Positions 26,399-36,179 are shown, counted from the stretch's first letter. The stretch is 64,000 bases of DNA from Thermohalobaculum sp039026375 (GCA_039026375.1 JBCCML010000023.1:1-64000), one strand, 5' to 3'. The notes: a model not told the origin generated them from the sequence alone. Numbers and translations: made by a program.

Positions 26399-28561
26399 AT
26401 GTTCGAAATCGTACGCAAAGAAATCGAATGGGGTGGCGAGACGCTGACCCTGGAGACGGGCAAAGTGGCCCGCCAGGCCGATGGCTCCGTCATTGCCACC
26501 TATGGCGAAACGACCGTGATGGCTAATGTCACGTTCGACAAGCAGCCAAAGGTTGGTTTGGATTTCTTCCCGCTGACTGTTCACTACAACGAAAAGTATT
26601 ACGCGGCAGGCAAGATCCCGGGCGGGTTCTTCAAGCGTGAAGCGCGCCCGACGGAAAAGGAGACGCTGACCTCCCGCTTGATTGACAGGCCGATCCGCCC
26701 GCTGTTCGTACCAGGGTTCAAGAACGAGACCCAGGTCATCGTGACAGTCCTAAGCCACGACATGGAGAACGACCCTGATATCATTGGGATGATCGCGGCT
26801 TCTGCGGCTCTCACGATTTCGGGGGTGCCGTTCCGTGGCCCGATTGGCGCGGCGCGCGTTGGCTTTGTGAACGGCGAGTATGTGCTGAACCCTCAGGTCG
26901 ACGACATGTCGAAGCTGAGCGAGAACCCCGAGCAGCGCCTGAATCTGGTCGTTGCTGGTACCCGCGATGCTGTGATGATGGTCGAATCCGAAGCTTACGA
27001 GCTGTCGGAAGAAGAGATGCTTGGAGCCGTCAACTTCGGTCACCAGGCAATGCAGCCTGTGATCGACATGATTATTGCGATGGCAGAGCAGGCGGCAAAG
27101 GAGCCGTTTGACTTCCAGCCTGACGACAACTCGGCACTTTATGAGAAGATACGTGGCCTGGGCGAAGACACGGTGCGCGCTGCGTTTGCCATTACTGACA
27201 AGCTCGACAGGCTGTCTGCTCTGAGTGCTGCACATGCCGAGATCAAGGCAGGCTTGGCAGAAGAGGACCTAGAACAGGACGGCGCGGTCAAGTCTTGCTT
27301 GAAGGAGCTGGACTCCAACGTCCTCCGCGGTGACGTGATTTCCACGGGCAAGCGGATTGATGGCCGCGACCTGACCACGGTTCGACCGATCGAATGCGAA
27401 GTGGGGATGCTGCCGCGCACGCACGGCTCGGCGCTGTTTACTCGCGGTGAGACGCAGGGTCTTATCGTGACCACGTTGGGCACCGGCGATGACGAGCAAA
27501 TCATCGACGCACTGGAAGGTGAATGGCGGGAACGCTTTTTGCTCCACTATAACTTCCCGCCCTACTCGGTTGGCGAAACAGGCCGTTTTGGCGCCCCGGG
27601 CAGACGTGAGGTGGGCCACGGCAAGCTGGCATGGCGCGCCCTGCAGGCTGTTCTGCCAGCTCCGACCGACTTCCCATACACGATCCGCCTGGTCTCTGAG
27701 ATCACCGAGTCGAATGGCTCGTCGTCCATGGCCACGGTTTGTGGTGGCTCACTGAGCATGATGGATGCCGCTGTGCCGCTGAAAGCGCCGGTTGCGGGTG
27801 TGGCAATGGGCCTTATCCTGCAAGACGATGGCCAGTATGCTGTGCTTACGGACATCCTGGGTGATGAAGATCACCTTGGCGACATGGACTTCAAGGTAGC
27901 CGGCACTGAAGCAGGCATCACCTCGCTCCAAATGGACATCAAGGTGGCGGGCATCACGCCCGAAATCATGCAGGTCGCGCTGGCTCAGGCCAAAGATGGT
28001 CGGATGCACATCCTGAACGAAATGGGCAAGGCTCTGACGCAAGGTCGCAGCGAGTTTTCGGCTCACGCACCGCGGATCGAAACCATGCAGATTAACCCAG
28101 ATAAGATCCGTGAAGTGATCGGTTCTGGGGGCAAGGTCATCCGCGGTATCGTCGAAGAATCTGGCGCTAAGGTCGATATCAACGATGATGGGGTGATCAA
28201 GATTGCTTCTCCAGACGGAAAGGCCATCGAAAAGGCATACGAACTGATCAATGCGATCGTGGCCGAGCCCGAGGTCGGCAAGATCTACAACGGCAAGGTT
28301 GTCAAGATCATGGATTTTGGCGCCTTCGTTAACTACTTCGGCAAGCGCGATGGCTTAGTCCACATCAGTCAGATGACTTGGGAGCGCGGTGCAAACCCCA
28401 AAGACCTTGTCAAAGAAGGCCAGGAAGTGAAGGTCAAGCTGATGGGCTTCGACGACCGCGGCAAAACCCGCCTGTCAATGAAAGTCGTTGATCAGCAAAC
28501 GGGCGAGGAGATTGAGCGCCCCGAGAAAGCCGAGAAAAAGGAAGCCCCCGCAGAGGGGTGA
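26399..28561 (+). CDS. pnp: Polyribonucleotide nucleotidyltransferase (PNPase)
   Basis: PNPase degrades RNA from the 3' end using phosphate and is a core part of RNA turnover. The 720-residue protein has two RNase PH domains (about residues 10-230 and 310-545) joined by a helical linker, a KH domain (about 555-620, with IREVIGSGGKVIRGI as the GXXG loop), and an S1 domain (about 622-692, GKVVKIMDFGAFVNYFG). The tail is acidic and lysine-rich. Active-site motifs such as SNGSSSMATVCGGSLSMMDA are intact. A clear terminator follows at 28593. Confidence 0.98.
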   Translation: MFEIVRKEIEWGGETLTLETGKVARQADGSVIATYGETTVMANVTFDKQPKVGLDFFPLTVHYNEKYYAAGKIPGGFFKREARPTEKETLTSRLIDRPIRPLFVPGFKNETQVIVTVLSHDMENDPDIIGMIAASAALTISGVPFRGPIGAARVGFVNGEYVLNPQVDDMSKLSENPEQRLNLVVAGTRDAVMMVESEAYELSEEEMLGAVNFGHQAMQPVIDMIIAMAEQAAKEPFDFQPDDNSALYEKIRGLGEDTVRAAFAITDKLDRLSALSAAHAEIKAGLAEEDLEQDGAVKSCLKELDSNVLRGDVISTGKRIDGRDLTTVRPIECEVGMLPRTHGSALFTRGETQGLIVTTLGTGDDEQIIDALEGEWRERFLLHYNFPPYSVGETGRFGAPGRREVGHGKLAWRALQAVLPAPTDFPYTIRLVSEITESNGSSSMATVCGGSLSMMDAAVPLKAPVAGVAMGLILQDDGQYAVLTDILGDEDHLGDMDFKVAGTEAGITSLQMDIKVAGITPEIMQVALAQAKDGRMHILNEMGKALTQGRSEFSAHAPRIETMQINPDKIREVIGSGGKVIRGIVEESGAKVDINDDGVIKIASPDGKAIEKAYELINAIVAEPEVGKIYNGKVVKIMDFGAFVNYFGKRDGLVHISQMTWERGANPKDLVKEGQEVKVKLMGFDDRGKTRLSMKVVDQQTGEEIERPEKAEKKEAPAEG

Positions 28562-28592
28562 TCCTAACTGGCTAACTTCCGGATCATATGTG

Positions 28593-28625
28593 GCGCGGCC
28601 TGAACATCGTTTGGGCCGCGCTTTT
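28593..28625 (+). terminator. Rho-independent terminator of pnp
   Basis: GCGCGGCC (28593-28600) pairs with GGCCGCGC (28614-28621), an 8-bp stem with a 13-nt loop, followed directly by TTTT. It lies 31 bp after the pnp stop and is the best intrinsic terminator in the window. Confidence 0.85.
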
Positions 28626-28860
28626 CTATCAGAGCGGCTACTTTGCGTTGCTGTTTGTCGCCGCGCATAAGCCGCAGTGTAGTCACTATTGAGTTCAATA
28701 CGCACAGCGTGGCCCATACGGCTCAAGAACCAGCGTTCGGCCCACGCTATTCAGGCGAACACTCAGATCCAAACTTCCGATTTCTTCCAGATCAAGGCAC
28801 CATGTGCTGGGCGGCAGCGTACCATGCCGCGGGGCACAACGACTTCAGCGGAGGAAACGG

Positions 28861-29484
28861 ATGTCACTTCTTAACATGCTGCGCAGTGCACAGGGCGGGC
28901 AAGGGCTAGCCGAGCTGGCCCGAAAGCTGAATATGGAACAAAGTCAAGCTGAAGGGCTGGCAGAGATGCTCGCTCCTACGATTGGGCGGGCAGCTCGCCG
29001 TCGCGCCGATAATGGTGATGCGCATAGCGTCCTTGGTCAGTTCCAGGGGGAAGCCATGGGCAGCTACTTCGATCGACCAGCGGAAGCTGCCGCCCCCGAG
29101 GCGAAAGCGCAGGGCGCAAACTTTCTGGAACAGATCTTGGGATCAAGAGACGCAAGCGATGAGCTAGCACGGGCTGCAGCGGAACGTTCAGGTGCCGATC
29201 AGAACCAGGTTGCCCAGTTCCTCCCGGCCCTGGCTGCAATGCTTCAGGGCGGCATGCAGAAGCAGACGCCTGATAATGATATTGCGGGCCTCCTTGGTCA
29301 GTTGGGCGCCGGCACGAGCGGCGGCGGTGGCGGCATTGCTGGAATGTTGGGTGGGCTTCTGGGTGGCGGTGGTTCTGGGCAGAAATCTGGTGGCGGCTCA
29401 GTTCTCGGTGGTTTGGCTCAGATGCTTGACGCGGACGGCGATGGGTCGCCGCTGGACGACATTCTCGAGCGAGTGATGCGGTAG
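28861..29484 (+). CDS. DUF937 (YidB-like) family protein
   Basis: This 207-residue protein belongs to DUF937. The N-terminal region (LLNMLRSAQGGQGLAELARKLNM) and the repeated helical layout (AEGLAEMLAPTIGRA, NQVAQFLPALAAML) match the family. Residues about 150-190 form a glycine-rich linker with GGGGGIAGMLGGLLGGGGSG. The C-terminal LDADGDGSPLDDIL looks like a calcium-loop (D-x-D-G-D-G) followed by a short helix, as often seen in this family. The function is unknown. The ATG at 28861 has GGAGGAAA 5 nt upstream. It is preceded by a 235-bp gap in which I see nothing definite. Confidence 0.88.
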   Translation: MSLLNMLRSAQGGQGLAELARKLNMEQSQAEGLAEMLAPTIGRAARRRADNGDAHSVLGQFQGEAMGSYFDRPAEAAAPEAKAQGANFLEQILGSRDASDELARAAAERSGADQNQVAQFLPALAAMLQGGMQKQTPDNDIAGLLGQLGAGTSGGGGGIAGMLGGLLGGGGSGQKSGGGSVLGGLAQMLDADGDGSPLDDILERVMR

Positions 29485-29494
29485 ATCCGTCTAG

Positions 29495-29514
29495 AGCGGG
29501 CCGGACTGCCCGCT
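29495..29514. terminator. Hairpin between convergent DUF937 and FAD-oxidoreductase genes
   Basis: AGCGGGC (29495-29501) pairs with GCCCGCT (29508-29514) as a perfect 7-bp stem with a 6-nt loop, followed by CAGTTTCT. It lies 10 bp after the DUF937 stop, and the facing gene ends at 29563, so it may end transcription from the left. Confidence 0.6.
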
Positions 29515-29562
29515 CAGTTTCTACGGGTGTTGGAGAAAGCGCGAACGATCATAGTCGCCATT

Positions 29563-32058
29563 TTAGCCGTCTTTGCGAATGGTCTCGTTTTTCGGGTCAT
29601 ACGGGCTGTCCACTGTCACTTCGGCGTTCCACAGCTCGCGCTGCATGCGGACCTGCATCTTCTGACCCACCTGGGCCAGATCCGGCTGAACGTAACCGAT
29701 CCCAATCTGTTTCCCAAAGGCAACGGAGTAGCCGCCCGAGGTCAGTCGCCCGACCTTCTTGCCATCCACGACCAGTGCCTCACGTCCCCATGGGTCTGCA
29801 TCTTCAGGGCCGTCAATCAATACGGTCACACACTTTGCCCGAATACCGGTGGCCTCCATTGCGGCCTTCCCTTTGAACTCTTTCGACATGTCGACAAAGC
29901 GATCCAGCCCGCTCTCCAGCGGTGTCGCGTCCCGCCCAAGGTCCGAGCCAAACGCCCTGTAGGACTTTTCCTGGCGCAGCCAATTCTGCGCCCGAGCGCC
30001 AACCAACTTTAGTCCGTGCGGTTCACCCGCCTCCATCAGAAGGTCAAAAAGATAGTTCTGCATCTCCATGGGATGATGCAGCTCCCACCCCAACTCTCCC
30101 GTATACGCTACGCGGATGGCCATGGTCGTGCACATCTTCAGGTCCAGTCGCCGCCCCGACAGCCAGGGGAAGCGCTTATTCGATAGAGCGGTCTGCGGAT
30201 CGGTATCGACGACGAGCCCCTTTAAAACATCGCGGGTTTTCGGTCCTGCCAAAGCGAAAACGCCGTACTGGCCAGTGACGTTTGCCAGATACATCGGGCC
30301 GTCGATTGCTAGACGATCCATGACCATCTTCTGCAGATAGTCGCTGTCATAGGTCTCGGCCGCTCCGGCTGTGACTAAGTAGTAGGTATCCTCAGCCTGG
30401 CGCAGGATTGTTAGCTCTGTCCTGACCGTCCCCGCATCTGTCAGCGCATAGGTCAGATTTGTCCGCCCGACGCGCGGCAGCTTGTTGCATGTAAGCCAAT
30501 CCAGGAAACTGGTTGCCCCAGGCCCCTGCAAGACGTGCTTCGTGAACGCGGTAGCATCAACCATGCCAACGCTTTCCCGGATGGCCTTGGCTTCCGCTGC
30601 CGCGTATTGCCACCAGCCGCCGCGTCGGAAGCTGCGCGTGCTGTCATCAAATCCCTCAGGCGCATCCACCGGGCCGTAATAGTTCGGACGTTCCCAGCCG
30701 TTGACCTGCCCAAACTGAGCGCCGTGGGCCTTCATTCGATCGTAGGCAGGGGCGGTTTTCAGCGGCCGGCAAGCCTCGCGTTCCTCGTCCGGATGGTGCA
30801 GGACGTAAACGTGGGAATAGCATTCCTCGTTTTTGCGCGCAGCGTACTCTCGGTTAGCCCAGGCACCGTAGCGCCGCGGATCCAGGCTCCACATGTCGAT
30901 TTCGGCCTCGCCTTCGGTCATCAATTGCGCGAGGTAAAGGCCCGTGCCGCCGGCTGCCGTAATCCCGAAAGAGAAACCTTCGGCCAGCCACATGTTGCGT
31001 AACCCCGGTGCTGGGCCGACCAAGGGATTGCCGTCTGGCGTGTAGCAGATGGGGCCGTTGTAATCGTCCTTTAGCCCAACATTCTCGGATGATGGTATGC
31101 GGTGTATCATCGACATGTACTCTTCCTCGATGCGCTCGAGGTCGAGTTCGAATAGATCGGCGCGGAAGCTCTCTGGCACCGAGTGAATAAATCTCGCTGG
31201 GGCGCCCTGCTCGTAGGGTCCAAGGATCCAGCCGCCGCGCTCTTCGCGGACATACCACTTGGCGTCGGCATCGCGTAGGACTGGGTGCTCACCGTTCTCC
31301 TTGCGCCATTCGACCAGGGCGGGATCTGGTTCGGTGACGATGTACTGATGCTCGATAGGTATCGCGACGGAGGAAATCCCCAGCAACTCTGCGGTGCGCT
31401 GCGCATGGTTGCCGGTGGCCGTGACGACGTGCTCTGCCTTGATTTCGAATATCTCTTCGGATGGTACTAGCCGTCCGCCAACCTCGACCATCTTCGAGCC
31501 GCGCACGATCCAGTGGTCGCCCTGCCATTCATAGCTGTCGACCTGCGTCTTCCGGTAGATCTCGGCGCCGTGTTGGCGCGCACCTTTGGCCATCGCCTGG
31601 GTTACATCGGCGGGGTTAATGTAGCCATCTGTGGGGTGGTAGATCGCGCCCTTCAGGTCCTCGGTGCGCACCAGTGGCCAACGCGCTTTAATCTGGTCTG
31701 GGGTCAGCCATTCTACCGGAATACCGACGCTTTCGGCTGTGGATGTGTAGAGCATGTACTCATCCATGCGGTCTTGGGTTTGCGCCATCCGCAGATTGCC
31801 TACGACTGAGAAACCGGCATTCAGGCCGGTCTCTTCCTCCAGGGTCTTGTAGAACTTGACGCTGTAGTCATGGATATGGCTGGTCGCGTAGCTCATGTTG
31901 AAGAGCGGCAGCAGCCCAGCGGCATGCCACGTCGAGCCCGCGGTGAGTTCGTCACGCTCGAGAAGAACCGTATCCCAACCGGCCTTGGCCAGGTGGTATA
32001 TGATCCCCGCGCCGACTGCGCCCCCGCCGACGACAACCGCACGTGCTTCCGTTTTCAT
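29563..32058 (-). CDS. GcvT-fused FAD oxidoreductase (dimethylglycine/sarcosine dehydrogenase-like)
   Basis: This 831-residue enzyme resembles dimethylglycine dehydrogenase, which removes a methyl group and passes it to tetrahydrofolate. The N-terminal DAO domain has the FAD motif VVVGGGAVGAGIIYHLAKAGW and GSTWHAAG, where His45 lines up with the histidine that holds FAD covalently in mammalian DMGDH. A middle FAO_M-like linker is followed by GcvT folate-binding domains (about residues 440-740) and a GcvT C-terminal domain (about 750-830). A GGAGGG site is well spaced before the ATG. It is 146 bp downstream of adenine deaminase. Roseobacters carry several paralogues, so substrate (dimethylglycine, sarcosine, or a DMSP/betaine relative) is open. 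Confidence 0.9.
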   Translation of the reverse strand: MKTEARAVVVGGGAVGAGIIYHLAKAGWDTVLLERDELTAGSTWHAAGLLPLFNMSYATSHIHDYSVKFYKTLEEETGLNAGFSVVGNLRMAQTQDRMDEYMLYTSTAESVGIPVEWLTPDQIKARWPLVRTEDLKGAIYHPTDGYINPADVTQAMAKGARQHGAEIYRKTQVDSYEWQGDHWIVRGSKMVEVGGRLVPSEEIFEIKAEHVVTATGNHAQRTAELLGISSVAIPIEHQYIVTEPDPALVEWRKENGEHPVLRDADAKWYVREERGGWILGPYEQGAPARFIHSVPESFRADLFELDLERIEEEYMSMIHRIPSSENVGLKDDYNGPICYTPDGNPLVGPAPGLRNMWLAEGFSFGITAAGGTGLYLAQLMTEGEAEIDMWSLDPRRYGAWANREYAARKNEECYSHVYVLHHPDEEREACRPLKTAPAYDRMKAHGAQFGQVNGWERPNYYGPVDAPEGFDDSTRSFRRGGWWQYAAAEAKAIRESVGMVDATAFTKHVLQGPGATSFLDWLTCNKLPRVGRTNLTYALTDAGTVRTELTILRQAEDTYYLVTAGAAETYDSDYLQKMVMDRLAIDGPMYLANVTGQYGVFALAGPKTRDVLKGLVVDTDPQTALSNKRFPWLSGRRLDLKMCTTMAIRVAYTGELGWELHHPMEMQNYLFDLLMEAGEPHGLKLVGARAQNWLRQEKSYRAFGSDLGRDATPLESGLDRFVDMSKEFKGKAAMEATGIRAKCVTVLIDGPEDADPWGREALVVDGKKVGRLTSGGYSVAFGKQIGIGYVQPDLAQVGQKMQVRMQRELWNAEVTVDSPYDPKNETIRKDG

Positions 32059-32204
32059 TGCGTACCCTCCGACCTTATGCTTCCGCCATAGACGTCAGCA
32101 TGAAGTGCGGCTCGGGACCATGCGACCGCACGGCGCTCAGAATCGACACGTTTTGTCGTTGATGACGGATAGGGCTGGGTTGCCCTACCAGGTCGGCGTC
32201 TGGC

Positions 32205-34007
32205 CTAGACGAATAGCCCGGTCTTTTCGAAGCGCGTGACGTCGATTAAGCCCTTGTCCGAAATTCTGAGCTCTGGGATCACCACAAGGGCAAGCAGGCT
32301 GTGTTGCATGTAGGCATTGCGCAGCGTGCAGCCGCCCTGCGCCATTGCGGCCATCAGGCGGTCAGCCTCGGCCGCGACCTTCTCCGCAGGTTTGTCGGAC
32401 ATGAGGCCTGCAATTGGCATTTCGATCAGCGCCTTTTCTTCACTATCCTGGAAGAACACGACCCCACCCCCAACAGCGCGCAGCCGATTGGCAGCCAGCG
32501 CCATGTCAGCTTTTGCGGTGCCCACGACGATCATGTGATGACTATCGTGCGCGACGGTCGAGGCCAGGGCGCAACGCTCAGTATAGCCAAAGCCCGAAAC
32601 GAAGGCATTCGTGACGGCGCCGGTTCCGCGGTGCCGTTCGACCAGCGCGATCTGGCAGATATCGCGTTCGCGTGCCATGCGAACGACACCGGCGTTAACG
32701 TCTAGTTCGGCAGTCAATGCCTTTGTCGGTGCCTGGTTCTCGACAACGCCAATAACGCGTACGTTGGCAGATCCGGTGCCGAGGGGCGCCGCGATGTCGA
32801 AATCGCTGCGCTGCAGATCGCGGCGAACTTTGACCGTGTTGCGGGCCATCTTCGGGTATTCGAAGCTGGGTGCGGGCCCGGTCATCCGGCCATCTTCGGC
32901 AACCACAACGCCGCGGGCCACGACCGTTTCAATGGGCAAGCTCTCTAAATCTGAGGAAACAATGACGTCTGCACGCCGTCCCGGTGCAATCGATCCGAGC
33001 TCACGCTCTAGCCCGAAATGGGTGGCAGTATTGATCGTTGCCATTTGGATCGCTGTGATTGGCTCGACGCCGCATTCAATCGCGTGCCGCACAACTCGGT
33101 TCATGTGGCCATGGCGGACCAGTGTTCCCGAATGACAGTCATCTGTGCAGAGGATGAAGTTCCTTGAATCCAGGCCTTTTTCGGTAACTGCGGTGATCTG
33201 TGCGGCAACGTCGTGCCAAGCAGAGCCAAGCCGCAACATGGCCCGCATGCCCTGCCGGACCCGGGCAATGGCGTCTGCGGCACGGGTGCCCTCGTGGTCA
33301 TCGGCAGGTCCGCCAGCGACATATGCGTGAAAGGCACGGCCAAGATCCGGTGATGCGTAGTGGCCGCCGACCGTCTTACCCGCAGTCTGTGTCGCAGCAA
33401 TCTCGCCCAGCATTTTGGGGTCGCCTGCTGCCACACCCGGAAAGTTCATCATCTCGCCAAGACCAATGATCCCTGGCCAGTTCATGGCTTCGACAACGTC
33501 CTCGGGTCCCAGTTCCATACCGGTGGTCTCAAGCCCAGGCGCGGAGGGGGCGCATGAAGGCATCTGGACGTAGACATTGATTGGTTGGGCAATTGCTTCG
33601 TCGTGCATCAGGCGCACACCAGGAAGTCCCAGCACATTGGCGATCTCGTGTGGGTCGATGAACATCGACGTCGTGCCGTGTGGGGCCACTGCGCGGACAA
33701 ACTCCGTTACTGTCAGCATCCCGGATTCCACATGCATGTGCGCATCACAGAGCCCTGGGACCAAGAAGCGCCCACCGGCGTCGATCACCTGGGTTTCGGA
33801 TCCGATTGCAGAGTCCGCGTTTGGCCCGCAATAGGCAAAACGGCCGTCGGCAATTGCCAAGTCGGTACCCAGGATCAGCTCCCCCGAATGGACGTTGACC
33901 CAAGTGCCGTTGCGAATGACCAGATCAGCCGTATCGCGCCCGGCAGCGATTGCGATCAATCGAGCAGCTGCGTCCTGCCAACTGGTAATGTGCTCCCCCC
34001 CGGTCAT
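32205..34007 (-). CDS. ade: Adenine deaminase
   Basis: Ade hydrolyses adenine to hypoxanthine and ammonia. The 600-residue protein is of normal length for the Ade/amidohydrolase family. Metal-binding motifs are CDAHMHVESG (HxH, about residues 87-96), IDPHEIANV and CTDDCHSGTLVRHGHMN. The C-terminal Ade domain has VAHDSHHMIVVG and GGVVFFQDSEEKALIEMPIAGLMS, the typical end region. Its ATG is only 2 bp after the lytic transglycosylase stop, so it is the last gene of the pepA/B-nlpC-mltB-ade operon. Purine salvage fits with peptide and muropeptide recycling nearby only as loose association. Confidence 0.95.
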   Translation of the reverse strand: MTGGEHITSWQDAAARLIAIAAGRDTADLVIRNGTWVNVHSGELILGTDLAIADGRFAYCGPNADSAIGSETQVIDAGGRFLVPGLCDAHMHVESGMLTVTEFVRAVAPHGTTSMFIDPHEIANVLGLPGVRLMHDEAIAQPINVYVQMPSCAPSAPGLETTGMELGPEDVVEAMNWPGIIGLGEMMNFPGVAAGDPKMLGEIAATQTAGKTVGGHYASPDLGRAFHAYVAGGPADDHEGTRAADAIARVRQGMRAMLRLGSAWHDVAAQITAVTEKGLDSRNFILCTDDCHSGTLVRHGHMNRVVRHAIECGVEPITAIQMATINTATHFGLERELGSIAPGRRADVIVSSDLESLPIETVVARGVVVAEDGRMTGPAPSFEYPKMARNTVKVRRDLQRSDFDIAAPLGTGSANVRVIGVVENQAPTKALTAELDVNAGVVRMARERDICQIALVERHRGTGAVTNAFVSGFGYTERCALASTVAHDSHHMIVVGTAKADMALAANRLRAVGGGVVFFQDSEEKALIEMPIAGLMSDKPAEKVAAEADRLMAAMAQGGCTLRNAYMQHSLLALVVIPELRISDKGLIDVTRFEKTGLFV

Positions 34008-34009
34008 GG

Positions 34010-35296
34010 TCAGTTGTTCGCTCGGCGAACGGCTGCCAACAAACTGGACGAGACGTAACCGTCAGGGATCAGACCCATCGCCTGCTGGAACCGTCTGACC
34101 GCAGCGCGACTGTTCGGCCCGATGATCCCGTCCACGCCTTGGGTGTCGAAACCCAGATCTGTCAGGCGCTGCTGCAGTTCCTGCTTCTCGGTGCGTGACA
34201 ACGGGTTGTCACCGCGAGGCCAGCTGCCTTGAATGGCTGCGCGGCCTGCGATGGCTTCCCCCAGAAACGCAACGGCCAACGCATAGGACGTTGCGTTGTT
34301 GTAACGTTTGATCACCCGAAAATTCGGATAGGTCGCAAACGCCGGGCCATTGGCGCCAGCAGGAAGCAGGATCCGTAGTCGTTCACCTGGCGGTAAAGCG
34401 CCGGCACGTGCCCGTATGCCCAGGTCAGCCCACTGTGCGGCGGTACGCTCGGTTCGATCATCTGCCAAGAGGTAATCGAAACCTGTCGGCAACAGGACTT
34501 CGACAACCACTGGCGCGTCCTGACGCCAGCCAAACCGCGCCAGATAATTGGCCGTCGACGCAAGGGCATCGACTGCATCGGGCGACCAAAGATCCCGGCG
34601 ACCATCGCCCGAATAGTCAACCGCATATTCCAGAAAACTCGTGGGAATGAACTGCGTGTGCCCCATGGCACCGGCCCATGAACCCACCATCCGATCCGGC
34701 GAGATGTCGCCCGCCTGAAGGATGCGCAAGGCCGCGATCAACTGCTCCTCGGCAAAGGCGCTGCGCCGGCTATCATAGGCCAGCGTTGACATGCTCTCGA
34801 TCACCGGGATCGAGCCGAAATTGCTGCCATAGCCGCTTTCCAGCCCCCAGATCGCCAACACATATTCTGAGTCGACGGCAAAGCGCGGCTCGATCTGACG
34901 CAGCAAGGCTAGTTTTTCGTTGGCCAACCGGCGACCGGTTGCAATCCGGCTCGACGAAACTGCGCTGTCCAAATACTGCCAGATGGCCCGCGTGAACTCG
35001 GGCTGGCGGGTATCCAGATCCAGGACTGTTTGGTTCAGGCTGACGTTGCGAAAAGCCCGATCATAAACGGCAGGCGCAATTCCTGCTGCCAGTGCCTTTG
35101 CCCGGAACTGGACCTGCCATTCCTGAAAGCTTGCAGGCCGTGCCGGCGTCGTTTGAGCCGTAATTGGGCTGGGTACAGGTGTTGGCGGAAGCTGTCCGTT
35201 TGGTAGTGTTTGGCTGGCTCCGGGTGCGCAGCCTGCCAGTATGGCCAGCGCCGTGAACGGGGCACTCAACAGACGTGGCAGATGTGACAGAAACAT
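34010..35296 (-). CDS. Lytic murein transglycosylase (MltB family) with peptidoglycan-binding domain, lipoprotein
   Basis: This 428-residue protein cuts the MurNAc-GlcNAc bond of peptidoglycan with formation of 1,6-anhydroMurNAc. The N-terminus is a lipoprotein signal with lipobox LAGC (Cys about residue 22). The catalytic domain has LAIWGLESGYGSNFG, where the Glu is catalytic, and GAMGHTQFIPTSF. The last about 60 residues are a PG-binding-1 domain (LQQRLTDLGFDTQGVDGIIGPNSRAAVRRFQ). It belongs to the leftward operon, 28 bp after nlpC and 2 bp before ade. An upstream extension of the frame lacks a credible start. Confidence 0.93.
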   Translation of the reverse strand: MFLSHLPRLLSAPFTALAILAGCAPGASQTLPNGQLPPTPVPSPITAQTTPARPASFQEWQVQFRAKALAAGIAPAVYDRAFRNVSLNQTVLDLDTRQPEFTRAIWQYLDSAVSSSRIATGRRLANEKLALLRQIEPRFAVDSEYVLAIWGLESGYGSNFGSIPVIESMSTLAYDSRRSAFAEEQLIAALRILQAGDISPDRMVGSWAGAMGHTQFIPTSFLEYAVDYSGDGRRDLWSPDAVDALASTANYLARFGWRQDAPVVVEVLLPTGFDYLLADDRTERTAAQWADLGIRARAGALPPGERLRILLPAGANGPAFATYPNFRVIKRYNNATSYALAVAFLGEAIAGRAAIQGSWPRGDNPLSRTEKQELQQRLTDLGFDTQGVDGIIGPNSRAAVRRFQQAMGLIPDGYVSSSLLAAVRRANN

Positions 35297-35324
35297 CGGT
35301 TCCTCTGCGCTTTCGTAAGGTACC

Positions 35325-36179
35325 TTAAGCGCCGGTTGCGTCTGGGTCGAGCCGCGCGCGCCTGACAACCGCACCAAATTCGTTTGCCCCGATCCGTTCG
35401 ATGGCCTGATCCAGGGGCTCGGCGATAACTGACATGTGGAAGGCGTTCGCATGCAGCAAGGTATCTGCGTCCCGCATGATACCAACATGACCCTGCCAAA
35501 AGATCAGATCTCCCCGCTGCAGCCGGGTGTCCTCGGCCAGATCGTTTCCCAGGGTGTTGGCCTGAAGGTCACTGTCGCGTGGGCAGGTCTGACCTGCAGC
35601 TTGCAGAGACAGTTGAACCAGCGCCGAACAGTCCAATCCTTCAGACGAGCGGCCGCCCCATACATAGGGCACGCCCAAGAACGTCTCCGCCACCGCGACC
35701 CAGTCGGGTGCCGGCAGAGCAAGTGGCGCCAACTGCCTGAGTGGTACCCACGAAGCTGGCCCGATCTGTGCGTGCGTGTCCGTCGTATCGGCAACATAAA
35801 GCCGCGCTCCGAAAGGAAAGCGACCTGATGGCAGCGTCTTCAACTCTGGCGCTCGGTAGACCTGGGCGCCCAGCGTCGCCACGCGGTGGGTTGGGTCCTC
35901 ACCCCGCGCCACCAAATCGCGCACATCAACATAACCGACATAGCTATCCAGCGCGGCTTGTCCCCAGGCCCACCCATCGGCAACATCGTAGACGACAAAG
36001 TCCTCGCCGTGCAGCAGTTCGGTATCTAACCCGCCGCCCGGCTGCCTTAGTAGTTCGGTTCTGCCAGCTGACACGCGATGTTTCATGCCCGCCACATAGC
36101 GCGGCGCAGGCAAGATGCCTTCCAGGTGATCGGCTGCTATGTCGTCGCGTGCGGGGGTAAGCCGCTTGTCAAAGCTCAC
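35325..36179 (-). CDS. NlpC/P60 cysteine peptidase with SH3 domains
   Basis: This 284-residue protein has N-terminal SH3-like regions (residues about 25-150) and a C-terminal NlpC/P60 domain with catalytic Cys in GLDCSALVQ, His in QGHVGIM, and the third polar residue in HANAFHMSV. These enzymes cut gamma-D-Glu-diamino acid bonds in peptidoglycan peptides. There is no signal peptide, so it may act on recycled muropeptides in the cytoplasm. I chose the GTG at 36179 because it overlaps the stop of the aminopeptidase gene (GTGA), the normal coupling in such operons; the upstream open frame overlaps that gene. Confidence 0.92.
   Translation of the reverse strand: MSFDKRLTPARDDIAADHLEGILPAPRYVAGMKHRVSAGRTELLRQPGGGLDTELLHGEDFVVYDVADGWAWGQAALDSYVGYVDVRDLVARGEDPTHRVATLGAQVYRAPELKTLPSGRFPFGARLYVADTTDTHAQIGPASWVPLRQLAPLALPAPDWVAVAETFLGVPYVWGGRSSEGLDCSALVQLSLQAAGQTCPRDSDLQANTLGNDLAEDTRLQRGDLIFWQGHVGIMRDADTLLHANAFHMSVIAEPLDQAIERIGANEFGAVVRRARLDPDATGA

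Noticed and set aside
25745..26584. Minus-strand frame of 279 codons across rpsO and pnp start
   Set aside because: It covers rpsO and the pnp leader in antisense. The known genes are certain and the translation shows no motif.
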